A DNA stretch of 64,000 bases from Bifidobacterium xylocopae (GCF_003315615.1 NZ_PDCH01000008.1:1-64000), one strand, 5' to 3'. Counted from the first letter of the stretch, positions 1 to 9,363 are shown. The notes: a model not told the origin generated them from the letters alone. Translations and numbers: made by a program.

Positions 1-3000
1 CCACCCCCTTCTACCCCCCCCCCAGCCCCCCCCATTCCCGCCTCGCCACCGGCGACGCCGGAACCCCCTCCAGCTGGGGATTGAACCAGTACGGCCAGCT
101 CGGCAACGGCAGCAGCGACCTCAACCCCCACCCCACGCCCGCGCGCATCATCGACCCGGCCCCCGACACCACCTGGAGGGCCATCAGCGCAGGCGACGAC
201 CACAGCCTCGGCATCGACAGCAACGGACACGCATACAGCTGGGGAAACAACGGCTACGGCCAGCTCGGCAACGGCAGCAGCGGCGGAGTCAACCCCACGC
301 CCGGGCGCGTGACCGACCCGACCCCCAACACCACCTGGACAAGCATCAGCGCAGGCGGCGAGCACAGCCTCGCCATCGACAACCACGGACACGCATACAG
401 CTGGGGAAACAACGACGCCGGCCAGCTCGGCAACGGCAGCATCGACAGCATCCCCCACCCCGCGCCCGCGCGCGTGACCGACCCAGCTGGCCAACCTAAC
501 ACCACCTGGACCTCTATCAGCGCAGGGAGCTTCTACAGCCTCGCCCTCGACAACCACGGACACGCATACAGCTGGGGAGCCAACAGCTTCGGCGAGCTCG
601 GCGACGGCACCACCACCGACCGCAACACGCCCGTGCGCGTCAAAGACCCGGCAGACCAACACGGCATCACCTGGACCGCCATCAGCGCAGGCTGGCAGCA
701 CAGCCTCGCCATCGACTACAACGGACACGCATACAGCTGGGGATACAACGAGTTCGGCCAGCTCGGCAACGGCAGCAACGACATGAACCGCCACCCCACG
801 CCCGCGCGCGTGACCGACCCAGCTGGCCAACCTAACACCACCTGGACCTCTATCAGCGCAGGCTACGGGCACAGCCTCGCCCTCGACAACCACGGCCACG
901 CCTACAGCTGGGGATACGGCGGCACGCTCGGTGATGGCACCGGCACCTACCAGAACACGCCCGTGCGGGTGGCAACGCCCCGGTACACCATCACCGGCGT
1001 CAGCGTGGGCGGCGCCGCCATCGGCGCCGGCGACCGGAGCGTGAACCCCAGGACCGGCGCCTGGGACATCACCCTGCCCTCCCACGCGCCCGGCAGGGTC
1101 GACGTGACCGTCACCTACCGGTACGAAGGACTGGACGCCAACAACAACGTGATCGCCAGCAACCTCACCACCACCGGCACCGTCACCCTGCACTACACGT
1201 ACGCCACCCAATACACCGTGCGATTCAGCCTGGGCGACGCGGCCGGCCACACCAGCAGCCCCACACCCGCCGACCAGACCGTCTACTCCGACGACCCCAA
1301 GCCCATCACCTGGCCGCAGGACCCAGAATGGGAACACCACTGGCTGACCGGCTGGGCCAAGGCCGACGGCAGCAGCTGGGACTTCAACACACCCGTCACC
1401 TCCAACATGACCCTGACCGCCCAATGGCAGGCCTGGCAATTCACCCTCAACCCCGCCAGCGGACCCGACACCGGCGGCAACACCCTCCACATCACCCCAC
1501 CCCCCAACCCCCCACTACCCCACTTCACCCAAATCAGCGCAGGCGCCTACCACACCCTGGCCATCGGCAGCGACGGCAGCACCTACGCATGGGGATACAA
1601 CGACCACGGCGAGCTCGGCGACGGCACCACCACCTCCTGGCGCAACACGCCGGTGCGCGTGCACACGCCGGCCGGCGTGCGCTTCACCCAGGTCAGCGCA
1701 GGCAACAACTACAGCCTCGCCATCGGGGACGACGGACACGCATACAGCTGGGGAGGCAACGGCTGGGGCAATCTCGGCAACGGCAGCAGCGACGACAACA
1801 TCTACACCCCCCACCCCACGCCCGCGCGCGTCACCGACCCGGCCGCCGACACCACCTGGACCACCCTCAGCGCAGGCGGCTACCACAGCCTCGCCATCGA
1901 CAGCAACGGACACGCATACAGCTGGGGACGAAACGACTCCGGCCAGCTCGGCAACGGCAGCAGCGGCGGCATCAACCCCACGCCCGCGCGCATCATCGAC
2001 CCGGCCGCCAACACCACCTGGACCACCATCAGCGCAGGCGACTACCACAGCCTCGCCATCGACAGCAACGGACACGCATACAGCTGGGGATGGAACAGCG
2101 GCGGCCAGCTCGGCAACGGCAGCAACGACCGCAACCCCCACCCCACGCCCGCGCGCGTGACCGACCCGGCCGCCGACACCAAATGGACCACCATCAGCGC
2201 AGGCACCGGGCACAGCCTCGCCATCGACAACCACGGACACGCATACAGCTGGGGATGGAACATAAACGGCCAGCTCGGCAACGGCAGCAACGGCACCAAC
2301 CCACCCAACTATGACAACGCCGACAAGAACACCCCCGTACGCGTGACCGACCCGGCCGCCGACACCAAATGGACCACCATCAACGCAGGCTACAATTACA
2401 GCCTCGCCATCGACAACAACGGACACGCATACAGCTGGGGATGGAACCGGTCCGGCCAGCTCGGCGACAACAGCAACGGCACCAACCCACCCAACTATGA
2501 CAACGCCGACAAACACACCCCCGTACGCGTCCACGACCCGGCCCCCAACACCACCTGGACCACCATCAGCGCAGGCTGGGGGCACAGCCTCGCCATGGAC
2601 AGCAACGCACACGCATACAGCTGGGGATCGAACAACGCCGGCCAGCTCGGCGACAACAGCAACGGCACCAACCCACCCAACTATGACAACGCCGACAAGC
2701 ACACGCCCGTCCCCGCCGGACTGCGCACCATCGCGGTCACCGGCATCACCCTCGACAGGAACGACGCCACACCCCCACCCGCCTGGAACACCGGCAGCCA
2801 CACCTGGGACACCACAGCACCGGCCCACCCCGACGGACAGGTCACCGCCAACATCCACTGGACCCTAGGAGGCCAACCCCAACCCGACTACCCACTCACC
2901 TACACCTACACCCACCAATACACCCTGCCCAAAGCCGGCAGCATACCCATCCAACGACTCAGCGGAGGCACCCTCCTACTGCTCACCACCCTGGCCGCCC

Positions 3001-3068
3001 TCACCACCACAGCCCACCAACACGCCCGCAGACACCAGCCAGGCAGACACACCACCATCAGCGCCTAA
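1..3068 (+). CDS. RCC1-repeat surface protein with LPKAG sorting signal, 5' end outside window
   Basis: The frame is open from base 3 to the TAA at 3066, so the true start lies upstream. The visible protein holds RCC1-type repeats (motif HAYSWG-N-GQLGNG): six before about nt 980 and seven between about 1540 and 2715. RCC1 propellers have seven blades, so two propellers are likely, one cut by the window edge. Between them (nt about 980-1500) lie an Ig-like stretch and a Listeria-Bacteroides B-repeat (GW near WLTGWAKADG, ending LTAQW). The C-terminus has LPKAG (nt about 2926), a hydrophobic segment (LLLLTTLAALTTTA) and a basic tail ending GRHTTISA. This is the architecture of a sortase-anchored surface protein, probably an adhesin. 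LPKAG differs from canonical LPxTG. A related broken gene lies at 36511-37578. The ligand is unknown. Confidence 0.85.
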   Translation, partial: TPFYPPPSPPHSRLATGDAGTPSSWGLNQYGQLGNGSSDLNPHPTPARIIDPAPDTTWRAISAGDDHSLGIDSNGHAYSWGNNGYGQLGNGSSGGVNPTPGRVTDPTPNTTWTSISAGGEHSLAIDNHGHAYSWGNNDAGQLGNGSIDSIPHPAPARVTDPAGQPNTTWTSISAGSFYSLALDNHGHAYSWGANSFGELGDGTTTDRNTPVRVKDPADQHGITWTAISAGWQHSLAIDYNGHAYSWGYNEFGQLGNGSNDMNRHPTPARVTDPAGQPNTTWTSISAGYGHSLALDNHGHAYSWGYGGTLGDGTGTYQNTPVRVATPRYTITGVSVGGAAIGAGDRSVNPRTGAWDITLPSHAPGRVDVTVTYRYEGLDANNNVIASNLTTTGTVTLHYTYATQYTVRFSLGDAAGHTSSPTPADQTVYSDDPKPITWPQDPEWEHHWLTGWAKADGSSWDFNTPVTSNMTLTAQWQAWQFTLNPASGPDTGGNTLHITPPPNPPLPHFTQISAGAYHTLAIGSDGSTYAWGYNDHGELGDGTTTSWRNTPVRVHTPAGVRFTQVSAGNNYSLAIGDDGHAYSWGGNGWGNLGNGSSDDNIYTPHPTPARVTDPAADTTWTTLSAGGYHSLAIDSNGHAYSWGRNDSGQLGNGSSGGINPTPARIIDPAANTTWTTISAGDYHSLAIDSNGHAYSWGWNSGGQLGNGSNDRNPHPTPARVTDPAADTKWTTISAGTGHSLAIDNHGHAYSWGWNINGQLGNGSNGTNPPNYDNADKNTPVRVTDPAADTKWTTINAGYNYSLAIDNNGHAYSWGWNRSGQLGDNSNGTNPPNYDNADKHTPVRVHDPAPNTTWTTISAGWGHSLAMDSNAHAYSWGSNNAGQLGDNSNGTNPPNYDNADKHTPVPAGLRTIAVTGITLDRNDATPPPAWNTGSHTWDTTAPAHPDGQVTANIHWTLGGQPQPDYPLTYTYTHQYTLPKAGSIPIQRLSGGTLLLLTTLAALTTTAHQHARRHQPGRHTTISA
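14..33 (+). repeat. C10 and C8 homopolymer tracts
   Basis: C10 at 14-23 and C8 at 26-33, separated by AG, lie in the coding frame of the RCC1 protein, where they read as prolines. The reading before position 60 is only a poor match to the RCC1 repeats. The tracts could be slippage-prone or a low-quality sequence edge; the window start prevents a decision. Confidence 0.5.
2268..2709 (+). repeat. 186-bp tandem repeats within the RCC1 gene
   Basis: The segment beginning GGCCAGCTCGGC recurs at 2268, 2454 and 2640, an exact period of 186 bp (62 codons). Each copy encodes QLGxxSNGTNPPNYDNADK, an extended loop not present in the other RCC1 blades. The copies are nearly identical at the DNA level, which points to recent duplication or homogenisation and a substrate for blade number change. 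Confidence 0.8.
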
Positions 3069-3458
3069 ACACCCAGGAGCGACACACACACCACGGCCCG
3101 GCGGCAACACACACCACCGGGCCGCTCCCATACCCACCGGCACACGAACACCAACCCCCACCCGCACCCTCCAGCCCGCCCGGCCCCACCGCCGGACCAC
3201 CCTCCATTGTTTCGCACAAGGCCTTGCATACTTGCATAAGAGAAGCCACCAAAGTAAAACACCCAGCGCAATGCAGACACGCAGACAGGGACCGACCAAT
3301 CACCACCCGGCAACCAGGATGGACCCCCACGACCGGACCCGTCCAGGCACAGACACGCGAACAGAAAGCAGGCCAGCTCACCCGCAAACCCGGGACCGCC
3401 CCGCACCGGACGCGGTACGGCCATACCGATCCCCGGCCGCACCGCCGGAGGCGAACCG
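3069..3458. other. Intergenic region between convergent surface-protein genes
   Basis: No convincing gene is seen; the frames here have no ribosome site and no family resemblance. It holds a GC-rich hairpin just after the RCC1 gene (3094-3124) and an AT-richer island with a tandem 8-bp direct repeat CTTGCATA at 3223-3230 and 3231-3238. Confidence 0.6.
3094..3124 (+). terminator. Hairpin downstream of RCC1 gene
   Basis: CGGCCCGG (3094-3101) pairs with CCGGGCCG (3117-3124) around a 15-nt loop, 25 bp after the stop codon. No T-run follows, so termination would be of the weak GC-hairpin type. Confidence 0.45.
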
Positions 3459-5603
3459 CTATGCCGCCCTATGGTGCCCGTAGGGCAATCCGTCCCAGAT
3501 GAGACGCCTGTGCGCCTGGTATCCGATGACGGCCATGATGGTCGTTCCGGCGAGCAGCATCAGTGCTATGCCGATCCCCCCGGTCAATGGCAGTGAGCCC
3601 ACCCTCTCCGGGGCCGATTCGTCCGGCTTCCAGTTGACCACGCCCCGGGTCACGGGATCCCCGTTCAGGTCCTGGTAGCTGCCGGCCGGCGCATTCGACA
3701 GGTTGGCCTCGAATTCACCGAAGACCAGTCTGCCCATGTTCGCGGCCAGCCTGGTGCGGCCCTGCACGATCGCCTCCGGGGTGCGGCCCGCATACTCGCC
3801 GAGGTCCACGCTGGAGAAGGGCCGGCTGCTGAAACGGTAGACCGTGCCGTTCCTGTCCCTGGGCGCGGTCACCTCCACCAGGTCGTATCTCAGGTCTCCG
3901 GCCGGCTTGACCTTGCCGTCCGCCCCCAGGACCGGTATGCCGGTGAAAGTGACGATGCCCTGGCTCGTGGGACCGGATTGCAGGCCCGGCAGGCCGCTTG
4001 ACTCATCACTGGTCTTGTTGGAGGTGGCCTGGATCCAGCTGACCCCGTTGGGCAGGGGCGAGCCCGCCGCGTGGAAGCGGCCGTCGGAGGCCAGGTGCAG
4101 GTTGCCGTCGCCGGGCTTCGCCAGGCGGAAGACCGCCCCGCTGAGTCCGGTGTCACCGTTGCGGCTGGTCTTGGCGAATTGGAAGCCGGCGGTGAGCACC
4201 CAGGCCTGGGCCCTGATGACGGGTCGGGCGGCAATGGCCCCGCCTGCGACGCTGGTGTTGTCCACATGATCCGCGGACACGGTGTTGAGCAGCTCACCGG
4301 TCGGGGCGGCCTCGGAGTCCCCCAGGCCGGTCACCACCGTATTGTATCTGATGGTCACCTTCATGTTCAGGTGCCTGCCCGGCAGGTCGGGGCGGAAGGC
4401 GGCGACCAGGTCATCGCGGACCCACCGGTACTGCAGGAAGGTCGTGCCTGCGGACCATGAATCGTACATGAGCAGGCTCTTGTGCGGCGCCTGGTTGTAC
4501 ATAGGCCAGCGCGGCGGGGATGCGGCCATGGGGCCATCGGTGGGCGAACCGGGGGCAAGCGGCAGGGGCAGGCCTCCGGAGCCGACCCAGGCGCCGGCCA
4601 CGTTCTGCCAGTTCTGTTCGCACCGACCCAGATCGGTGGTATGCAGCTTGCCGTCCTCCTCCTCCCAGCTGGCGACCACGCTGGACGAACCCTGCGCATA
4701 TGCCAGCGAGGAAGGCAGCCGGTCGGCGAGTTCGTAGCAGTCGGTGTGTCCACCGGAAATCGGGCAGGCGTCCAGCTCCTTCATGTCGAGTTTGCCGTCT
4801 CGGTTGAGCCCGCCGCCGGTGTTGCCGTCGTAAAAGCGTTGGTTTATCTCCCAGGTGACGGTGTCGCCCGCCTGGGCCACCAGGTCGGAGCGGACCCGGC
4901 CGCCCGCGTCCTTGACTTCGACGGCCCGCTTGGTCAGCTGGTTCTCCGTCATGTTCTTGGGGAAGAGGTGGAGGTTGTAGACGAACCCTTCCACCGAGGT
5001 GGTCGAGGTCACGCGGCCGCTCGCGTCGGTCGTCTTCGTGGTGTTCCTGGCGCTGTAGGGCAGGCCGAAGATACTGTCCTTGGCCGCCGCGTAGTCCGAG
5101 CCGGAATAGGGGGTGCCGCTCTCATGCAGCAGGTAGTAGTGCACGCCCGCCGGAAATTCGGCCGCCGCTCCGTCCTTGGTCCACACGCCCGGTCCGGTGC
5201 CCGTACCCACCTGGATGGCCCCCTTGCTGTCGGTCGTGCCCTTGTAGACCATGCCTGGCACCGTGCTGAAGCCGCTGGGCGGCGTGGCCTGCATGTCGGA
5301 GATCTTGCCGGTGGGTCGGATTTCGGTCAGGGTGAATTCGACGCCGATGCCGGGTGCCATGAGCGCCTTGAAGGAATCCTGGTGGGAGCCCGTGGCCTTG
5401 TGCCCATCCATTTGCGTCAGGCGCTTGAACAGCGAGAGATTCGGTTTCTTGCCGGGATCGGGGTTGATGCCTGCCACGAAGTCGTCCGCGCTGTCATAGG
5501 TCGAACTGGTCGTATCCGCCTGCGCCGGCCAGACCGTCAGCAGGGCCATGGCGGCGCAGACGACGACCGCCGACAGCCGGGCGACAACCTGCCTGACGCG
5601 CAT
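3459..5603 (-). CDS. Pilin-like isopeptide-forming surface protein, LPLTG anchored
   Basis: 714 residues. An N-terminal signal peptide (MRVRQVVARLSAVVVCAAMALL, ending about QA-D) is followed by a long extracellular region. The C-terminal third contains a SpaA-like module with YDLVEVTAPRD, which matches the E-box of Gram-positive pilins (YxLxETxAPxGY). The sorting signal is LPLTG at about residue 672, then a hydrophobic segment (GIALMLLAGTTIMAVIGY) and basic AHRRL. Family knowledge predicts sortase-catalysed wall anchoring or pilus assembly with internal Lys-Asn isopeptide bonds. No sortase gene or second pilin is adjacent, so it may be a stand-alone adhesin. The tail runs 13 residues past the usual basic end (IWDGLPYGHHRAA). 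The start at 5603 has the ribosome site AAGGTGG. Confidence 0.82.
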   Translation of the reverse strand: MRVRQVVARLSAVVVCAAMALLTVWPAQADTTSSTYDSADDFVAGINPDPGKKPNLSLFKRLTQMDGHKATGSHQDSFKALMAPGIGVEFTLTEIRPTGKISDMQATPPSGFSTVPGMVYKGTTDSKGAIQVGTGTGPGVWTKDGAAAEFPAGVHYYLLHESGTPYSGSDYAAAKDSIFGLPYSARNTTKTTDASGRVTSTTSVEGFVYNLHLFPKNMTENQLTKRAVEVKDAGGRVRSDLVAQAGDTVTWEINQRFYDGNTGGGLNRDGKLDMKELDACPISGGHTDCYELADRLPSSLAYAQGSSSVVASWEEEDGKLHTTDLGRCEQNWQNVAGAWVGSGGLPLPLAPGSPTDGPMAASPPRWPMYNQAPHKSLLMYDSWSAGTTFLQYRWVRDDLVAAFRPDLPGRHLNMKVTIRYNTVVTGLGDSEAAPTGELLNTVSADHVDNTSVAGGAIAARPVIRAQAWVLTAGFQFAKTSRNGDTGLSGAVFRLAKPGDGNLHLASDGRFHAAGSPLPNGVSWIQATSNKTSDESSGLPGLQSGPTSQGIVTFTGIPVLGADGKVKPAGDLRYDLVEVTAPRDRNGTVYRFSSRPFSSVDLGEYAGRTPEAIVQGRTRLAANMGRLVFGEFEANLSNAPAGSYQDLNGDPVTRGVVNWKPDESAPERVGSLPLTGGIGIALMLLAGTTIMAVIGYQAHRRLIWDGLPYGHHRAA

Positions 5604-5904
5604 GATGGCACCACCTTAGAAGCATGGGACACGGAACGCCCCGCCAAGAGCCTATGGGGGCACCCACGTTATGAACTCCGACCGTTGAAACCCGGACCAG
5701 GACGCCACCCCCGACGCCTGCCGGAACCGTCCCACTATACCCCGGCCATGCCTTCTGCGGACGGCCATCAGACCACGCCCACGCAAATTCAGCACAAGGC
5801 GCAGAGCGCCTCCCCGGCGGGCCTTTCGCCCCCGTCCGCCGAATCCGCCTCGGGCAGAGACCCACCCCTCCGGCTGGTTTGTTCCCCGGCGGCTACTGCA
5901 CGAT
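5604..5904. other. Intergenic region upstream of pilin-like gene
   Basis: No gene is supported here. It carries the leader of the pilin-like gene (ribosome site AAGGTGG just upstream of 5603) and the 3' flank of the next minus-strand gene. No clear promoter hexamers or T-tailed hairpin were recognised. Confidence 0.5.
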
Positions 5905-6555
5905 CTACTGCACGATGAGCGGTACGGGCTGTGAGGCTATCTTGCTGTTGGATTTCAGGACCAGCTGGGCCTTGTAGGAGCCGGCGTTGACGGTGGGCAG
6001 CTGGTCGTCGGGCTGGCATTGGCCGCCCGTTGAATTGGCGTTCCAACGCAGCTTCTGGTCGTCGTGGTCGCCTTGCGCCATGAGCAGAAGACGGCTGTCG
6101 GCCGGGCAGGAATCCGATCGCCAGATGGTCTGATCGCCGGAGGTGATGACCAGCACCCGGGAGGCGTTCGACCCATCCACCAGACAGGACCGCGTGCCCT
6201 TATGGCGCATGGTCGCAGTGAATTCCACGTAGCCGCCTACATTGGTGGTCGGCTCGGGCGCGCTCAGGGAAAGCTCCAGGTCCGAAGGCGTGCAGAAGGG
6301 GACGCTTGGCTTTGCGCCGGCCCTGCCTTTCGCGTCTTTCCCGGTCTTCTGCCTGCCTTCGCGCCCCACCGCGGCGGCCTGCCCGCCGGCCGTGGTCGCC
6401 TTGGCCTCGCGCGAAGCGCTGAGTGCCCGCACACCCGTGGCGATCCCCCACACCAGGGCGACAAGCAGGGCCAGGGCGATCAGAAGCGCGACGATGCGGC
6501 GCCGGCGATACACCCTGCGCTGTTGTTCACTGATCCTGCCCTTCATACGACCCAT
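5905..6555 (-). CDS. Membrane-anchored secreted protein of unknown function
   Basis: 216 residues. A basic N-terminus (RRVYRRRR) precedes one transmembrane segment (about residues 22-45, IVALLIALALLVALVWGIATGV), then a low-complexity Ala/Gly/Lys linker and an extracellular domain with three or four cysteines (FCTPSDLELSL, RSCLVDG, SDSCPAD, GQCQPDD). The domain has an Ig-like, DUF4232-type look, as seen in many actinobacterial secreted hypotheticals. It starts 9 bp after the mutY stop and is probably cotranscribed with it. Either ATG (6555 or the one three codons later, MKGR) could be the start. It ends with two closely spaced in-frame TAG codons. The function is not known. Confidence 0.7.
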   Translation of the reverse strand: MGRMKGRISEQQRRVYRRRRIVALLIALALLVALVWGIATGVRALSASREAKATTAGGQAAAVGREGRQKTGKDAKGRAGAKPSVPFCTPSDLELSLSAPEPTTNVGGYVEFTATMRHKGTRSCLVDGSNASRVLVITSGDQTIWRSDSCPADSRLLLMAQGDHDDQKLRWNANSTGGQCQPDDQLPTVNAGSYKAQLVLKSNSKIASQPVPLIVQ

Positions 6556-6564
6556 TCTACCGAA

Positions 6565-7497
6565 TCAGGAAGGCAGCCGCGCACCCCCGCCCGGCTCGAT
6601 CTCAATCAGCCCGTCCTCGTCCAGGGAAGCCAGGCAGGCGCCCAATTGTGAGGCATCGGGCCACAGGGCCTCCACCCGCCCCTTGGGCAGGACGCTCCCG
6701 GCGGGCAGCTCGCGCAAGGCTGCCAGTATCAGCCCCCGGACCTGCCTGTCGGTGCCCTGGAAGCGCTGACGGGGGCGGGTCCGCCCCTGGCCCAGGCCCG
6801 GCCGCCCGGCTGCCAGGAAGGCGCACAGCCCATTCACAGGGCAGTCCTGGCAGGCCGGCGACTTGGCGGTGCAGACCGTGGCCCCCAATTCCATCGTGGC
6901 CTGGTTCCACACCACGGACCGGTCGGCTTCCGGAGGCAGCACCCGCTCGGCCAGTTCCCTGTCCGCCGGCCTGGCCGCGCCGCCGTGCGATTCCACTCCC
7001 GCGAAGACCCGGCTCAGGACCCGGCGGATGTTGGTGTCGATGACGGCGATCCGCTGCCCGTAGGCGAAGGCGAGGACCGCGCTGGCCGTATAGTCGCCGA
7101 TGCCGGGCAAGGAAAGCAGGGTCCCGTAGTCCCGGGGCAGCCGCCCCTGGTACTGCTCGGCCACCACCCTGGCGCATTCCTGCAGGCGCAGGGCCCTGCG
7201 GGGGTAGCCCAGCCTCCCCCATGCCGTGATCACCTCGGCGGTGGAGGCGGCGGCGAGCGCCTGCGGGGTGGGCCAGGCCTTCATCCATGCGGTCCAGTAG
7301 GGCACCACGCGGCTCATCTGAGTCTGCTGGCTCATCACCTCGGAGACCAGGATCCCCCAGGGTGTGGTTCGTCCGAACCGCCAGGGCAGGTCGCGCGCGT
7401 GCCCCTCCCACCAGGCCGCCAGCAGCCGCTGCGCCCGCCGTGCATCCGGTGACCCGGCCTGTTTCGTCTGTGCCATAAGCCCCCATTGTCCGGGCAT
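6565..7497 (-). CDS. mutY: A/G-specific adenine DNA glycosylase MutY
   Basis: It removes adenine mispaired with 8-oxoguanine or guanine in base-excision repair. Visible signatures are LPWRFGRTTPWGILVSEVMSQ with the catalytic Glu near QQTQ, the helix-hairpin-helix LPGIGDYTASAV, the catalytic Asp in AVIDTNIRRV, and the 4Fe-4S cysteines in VCTAKSPACQDCPVNGLC. The C-terminal A/G-mismatch recognition domain of longer MutY proteins is mostly missing (310 residues against about 350), as in several actinobacteria. Two starts are possible: 7497 or the ATG at 7476 (MAQTKQ) preceded by GGGGG. Divergent from trmL. Confidence 0.92.
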   Translation of the reverse strand: MPGQWGLMAQTKQAGSPDARRAQRLLAAWWEGHARDLPWRFGRTTPWGILVSEVMSQQTQMSRVVPYWTAWMKAWPTPQALAAASTAEVITAWGRLGYPRRALRLQECARVVAEQYQGRLPRDYGTLLSLPGIGDYTASAVLAFAYGQRIAVIDTNIRRVLSRVFAGVESHGGAARPADRELAERVLPPEADRSVVWNQATMELGATVCTAKSPACQDCPVNGLCAFLAAGRPGLGQGRTRPRQRFQGTDRQVRGLILAALRELPAGSVLPKGRVEALWPDASQLGACLASLDEDGLIEIEPGGGARLPS

Positions 7498-7554
7498 CGC
7501 CTGACTTTCGGGACCGTGTTCGCCTGTCGCTTGAAGCGGTTAGGTTTAGGGGTT

Positions 7555-8208
7555 ATGAGTCAGTCAGAGCATACGTCGGACGGCAACGCCCCAGGGCGGG
7601 TCGAGGCCATGTATGAGTACGGGTATCGCAAGGCGGGCTATGGGCCGGACGAGCTGGTCACGGACGCGCACGGGAACCCGATTTCGGTGACCGATGCCAT
7701 GATGAAGGCGGCGGACGCGGCCAGGCAGGTCACCTCCACCCCCCACCTGTGCTACTACTCGCCGCGCATCCCCGGCAACACCGGCTCGGCCATCCGCCTG
7801 TGCGCGGTGACCGGCTCCATCCTGCACCTGGTCGAACCCCTGGGCTTCAACCTGCGCGATACCAAGCTGCGCCGGGCCGGGCTGGACTACCACGATATGG
7901 CGCATGTGGTCCTGCACCCCGACTTCGACGACCTGGTCCGCTCCATGCCCGACTCGCGCATCATCGCCTTCACCGCGCATGCGACCAAGCTCTACACCGA
8001 AGTGGAATACCGCCCCTCCGACATCCTCCTGTTCGGCCCGGAACCGGGCGACATCCCCGACCCGATGGACATCATGGCCGGCCCGCACGTTGCCGAGCAG
8101 GTGCGTCTGCCCATGCGCCCCTCCCTGCGCTCCCTCAACCTGACCAACTGCGCCTCGATCGCCATCTATGAGGCCTGGCGCCAGCTGGGCTTCGCCGGCG
8201 GTCGGTGA
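7555..8208 (+). CDS. trmL: tRNA (cytidine/uridine-34 2'-O)-methyltransferase, TrmL/SPOUT family
   Basis: It probably methylates the ribose of the wobble nucleotide of tRNA-Leu using S-adenosylmethionine. SPOUT motifs are IPGNTGSAIRLCA (motif 1), LVEPLGF, LLFGPE (motif 2, SAM knot) and RSLNLTNCASIAIYEAWRQ (motif 3, knot). An N-terminal extension of about 60 residues (MYEYGYRKAGYGPDELV) is not part of the core fold. The ATG at 7555 was chosen for the ribosome site TTTAGGGG; an upstream in-frame start would run into the mutY promoter. It ends 4 bp before the convergent LacI gene, with no terminator between them. Confidence 0.88.
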   Translation: MSQSEHTSDGNAPGRVEAMYEYGYRKAGYGPDELVTDAHGNPISVTDAMMKAADAARQVTSTPHLCYYSPRIPGNTGSAIRLCAVTGSILHLVEPLGFNLRDTKLRRAGLDYHDMAHVVLHPDFDDLVRSMPDSRIIAFTAHATKLYTEVEYRPSDILLFGPEPGDIPDPMDIMAGPHVAEQVRLPMRPSLRSLNLTNCASIAIYEAWRQLGFAGGR

Positions 8209-8212
8209 GCGT

Positions 8213-9256
8213 TCACCGAGCGCGCTGCGGGGGCCGCGCTGTCGAGCCGCGCAGCATCAGGATGGGGTCGGCCAGCGAGTGCCGCTCCTCGGGTTCCTCA
8301 CCCCTCATCAGCGCCAAAGCCTTGTCCGCGGCTGATCGGGCCATCTCCTCCGGGTTCTGGTGGACCGTCGTCAGGTCCGCGGCGGCCGCCACGTCGGCGT
8401 CATCGAATCCGACGACGGACATGTCCTGGGGCACGCGGATTCCATACTTGCGCAGCCCACCGATCAGGGCGATCGCATATCCGTCCGATTCCACGCACAG
8501 GGCGGTCGGCATCGGGTCCAGGGCCAGGACCCTGGCGACGCCGGAACCGACCGCTTCGTCATAGGTGCGGTAGTCGGCCCTTCTGCCCACGTCGATCCGC
8601 AGGAGGTCGCGGGGCTGGAAGCCCATCGCCAGCGCGGACTCCATGAAGGCGTCGCCGCGTCGTTGGGAGCTGAATTCGAAATCGCCCGGTTCAGGCATGC
8701 CCACATACGCCATACGGCGGTGACCCAGCCGCTTGAGGAGGGCGACGGCGTCATGCATCCCCTTGCGGTCGTCCAATAGGACGGAGGCGTCGAAGCCTTC
8801 GATTGTCCTGGAGTCCAGGCCGACCGTGGGGATGGTCAGCCGTTTGAGGATGTCCGTTTCCCCGCTCCCCAGGTTGATTGAGGCCACGATGACCGCGTCG
8901 ACGTTGCGGTCGGCGGGCAGGCGGGAGAAGAAGGCGCTCAGCTGCTCATAGGTGCTCACCGTACTGGGGATCAGGTCGTAGCGCTGGGGGTAGAGCACCT
9001 CGTAGGCCCCTTGCAGGACCGAGGCGTCGAACCAGGTGTTCAGCTTGTCGGAGAACAGCAGGGAGATTCGCATGGTCTTGCCGGAGGCCAGGGACGACGC
9101 GTTCCGGGAGAAGGAGAAATGCAGGCGGTCCGCCGCCTGGCGCACGCGCGCTCGGGTCCCCTCGTCCACCTTGTCCAGACCCCGCAAGGCGCGGGAGACG
9201 GTCGAGTCGGAGACCCCGGCCTCCACGGCCACCTCATGCAAGGTAACCCTTACCAT
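8213..9256 (-). CDS. LacI-family transcriptional regulator
   Basis: 347 residues from the ATG at 9256, which has GGTGGGGAGG just upstream; the open frame extends further but without family similarity. The N-terminal HTH is VTLHEVAVEAGVSDSTVSRAL followed by the hinge helix region, then a periplasmic-binding-like sugar domain ending ADPILMLRGSTARPP. It lies downstream of galK in the same direction. A perfect 10-bp palindrome of LacI type (9364-9373) sits in its upstream region, so autoregulation is likely. The sugar effector is not evident; proximity suggests a galactoside but this is inference. Confidence 0.88.
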   Translation of the reverse strand: MVRVTLHEVAVEAGVSDSTVSRALRGLDKVDEGTRARVRQAADRLHFSFSRNASSLASGKTMRISLLFSDKLNTWFDASVLQGAYEVLYPQRYDLIPSTVSTYEQLSAFFSRLPADRNVDAVIVASINLGSGETDILKRLTIPTVGLDSRTIEGFDASVLLDDRKGMHDAVALLKRLGHRRMAYVGMPEPGDFEFSSQRRGDAFMESALAMGFQPRDLLRIDVGRRADYRTYDEAVGSGVARVLALDPMPTALCVESDGYAIALIGGLRKYGIRVPQDMSVVGFDDADVAAAADLTTVHQNPEEMARSAADKALALMRGEEPEERHSLADPILMLRGSTARPPQRAR

Positions 9257-9363
9257 CCTCCCCACCTTTCCGGTTCGTTCCCCGCCCGGACGCCACAGGC
9301 GGTGATCGGGCCGGAACAAGCCAGAACACCTTATCATGGACCACTGGCCCCAGTACCGGAATA

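Noticed and set aside
1515-2858. Long open frames antisense to the RCC1 repeats
   Set aside because: They mirror the repeats with biased Val/Gly/Ala composition and have no family similarity; shadows of the GC-rich repeats.
3223-3238. Insertion target duplication (CTTGCATA twice)
   Set aside because: The copies are directly adjacent with no element between; a simple tandem repeat is enough.
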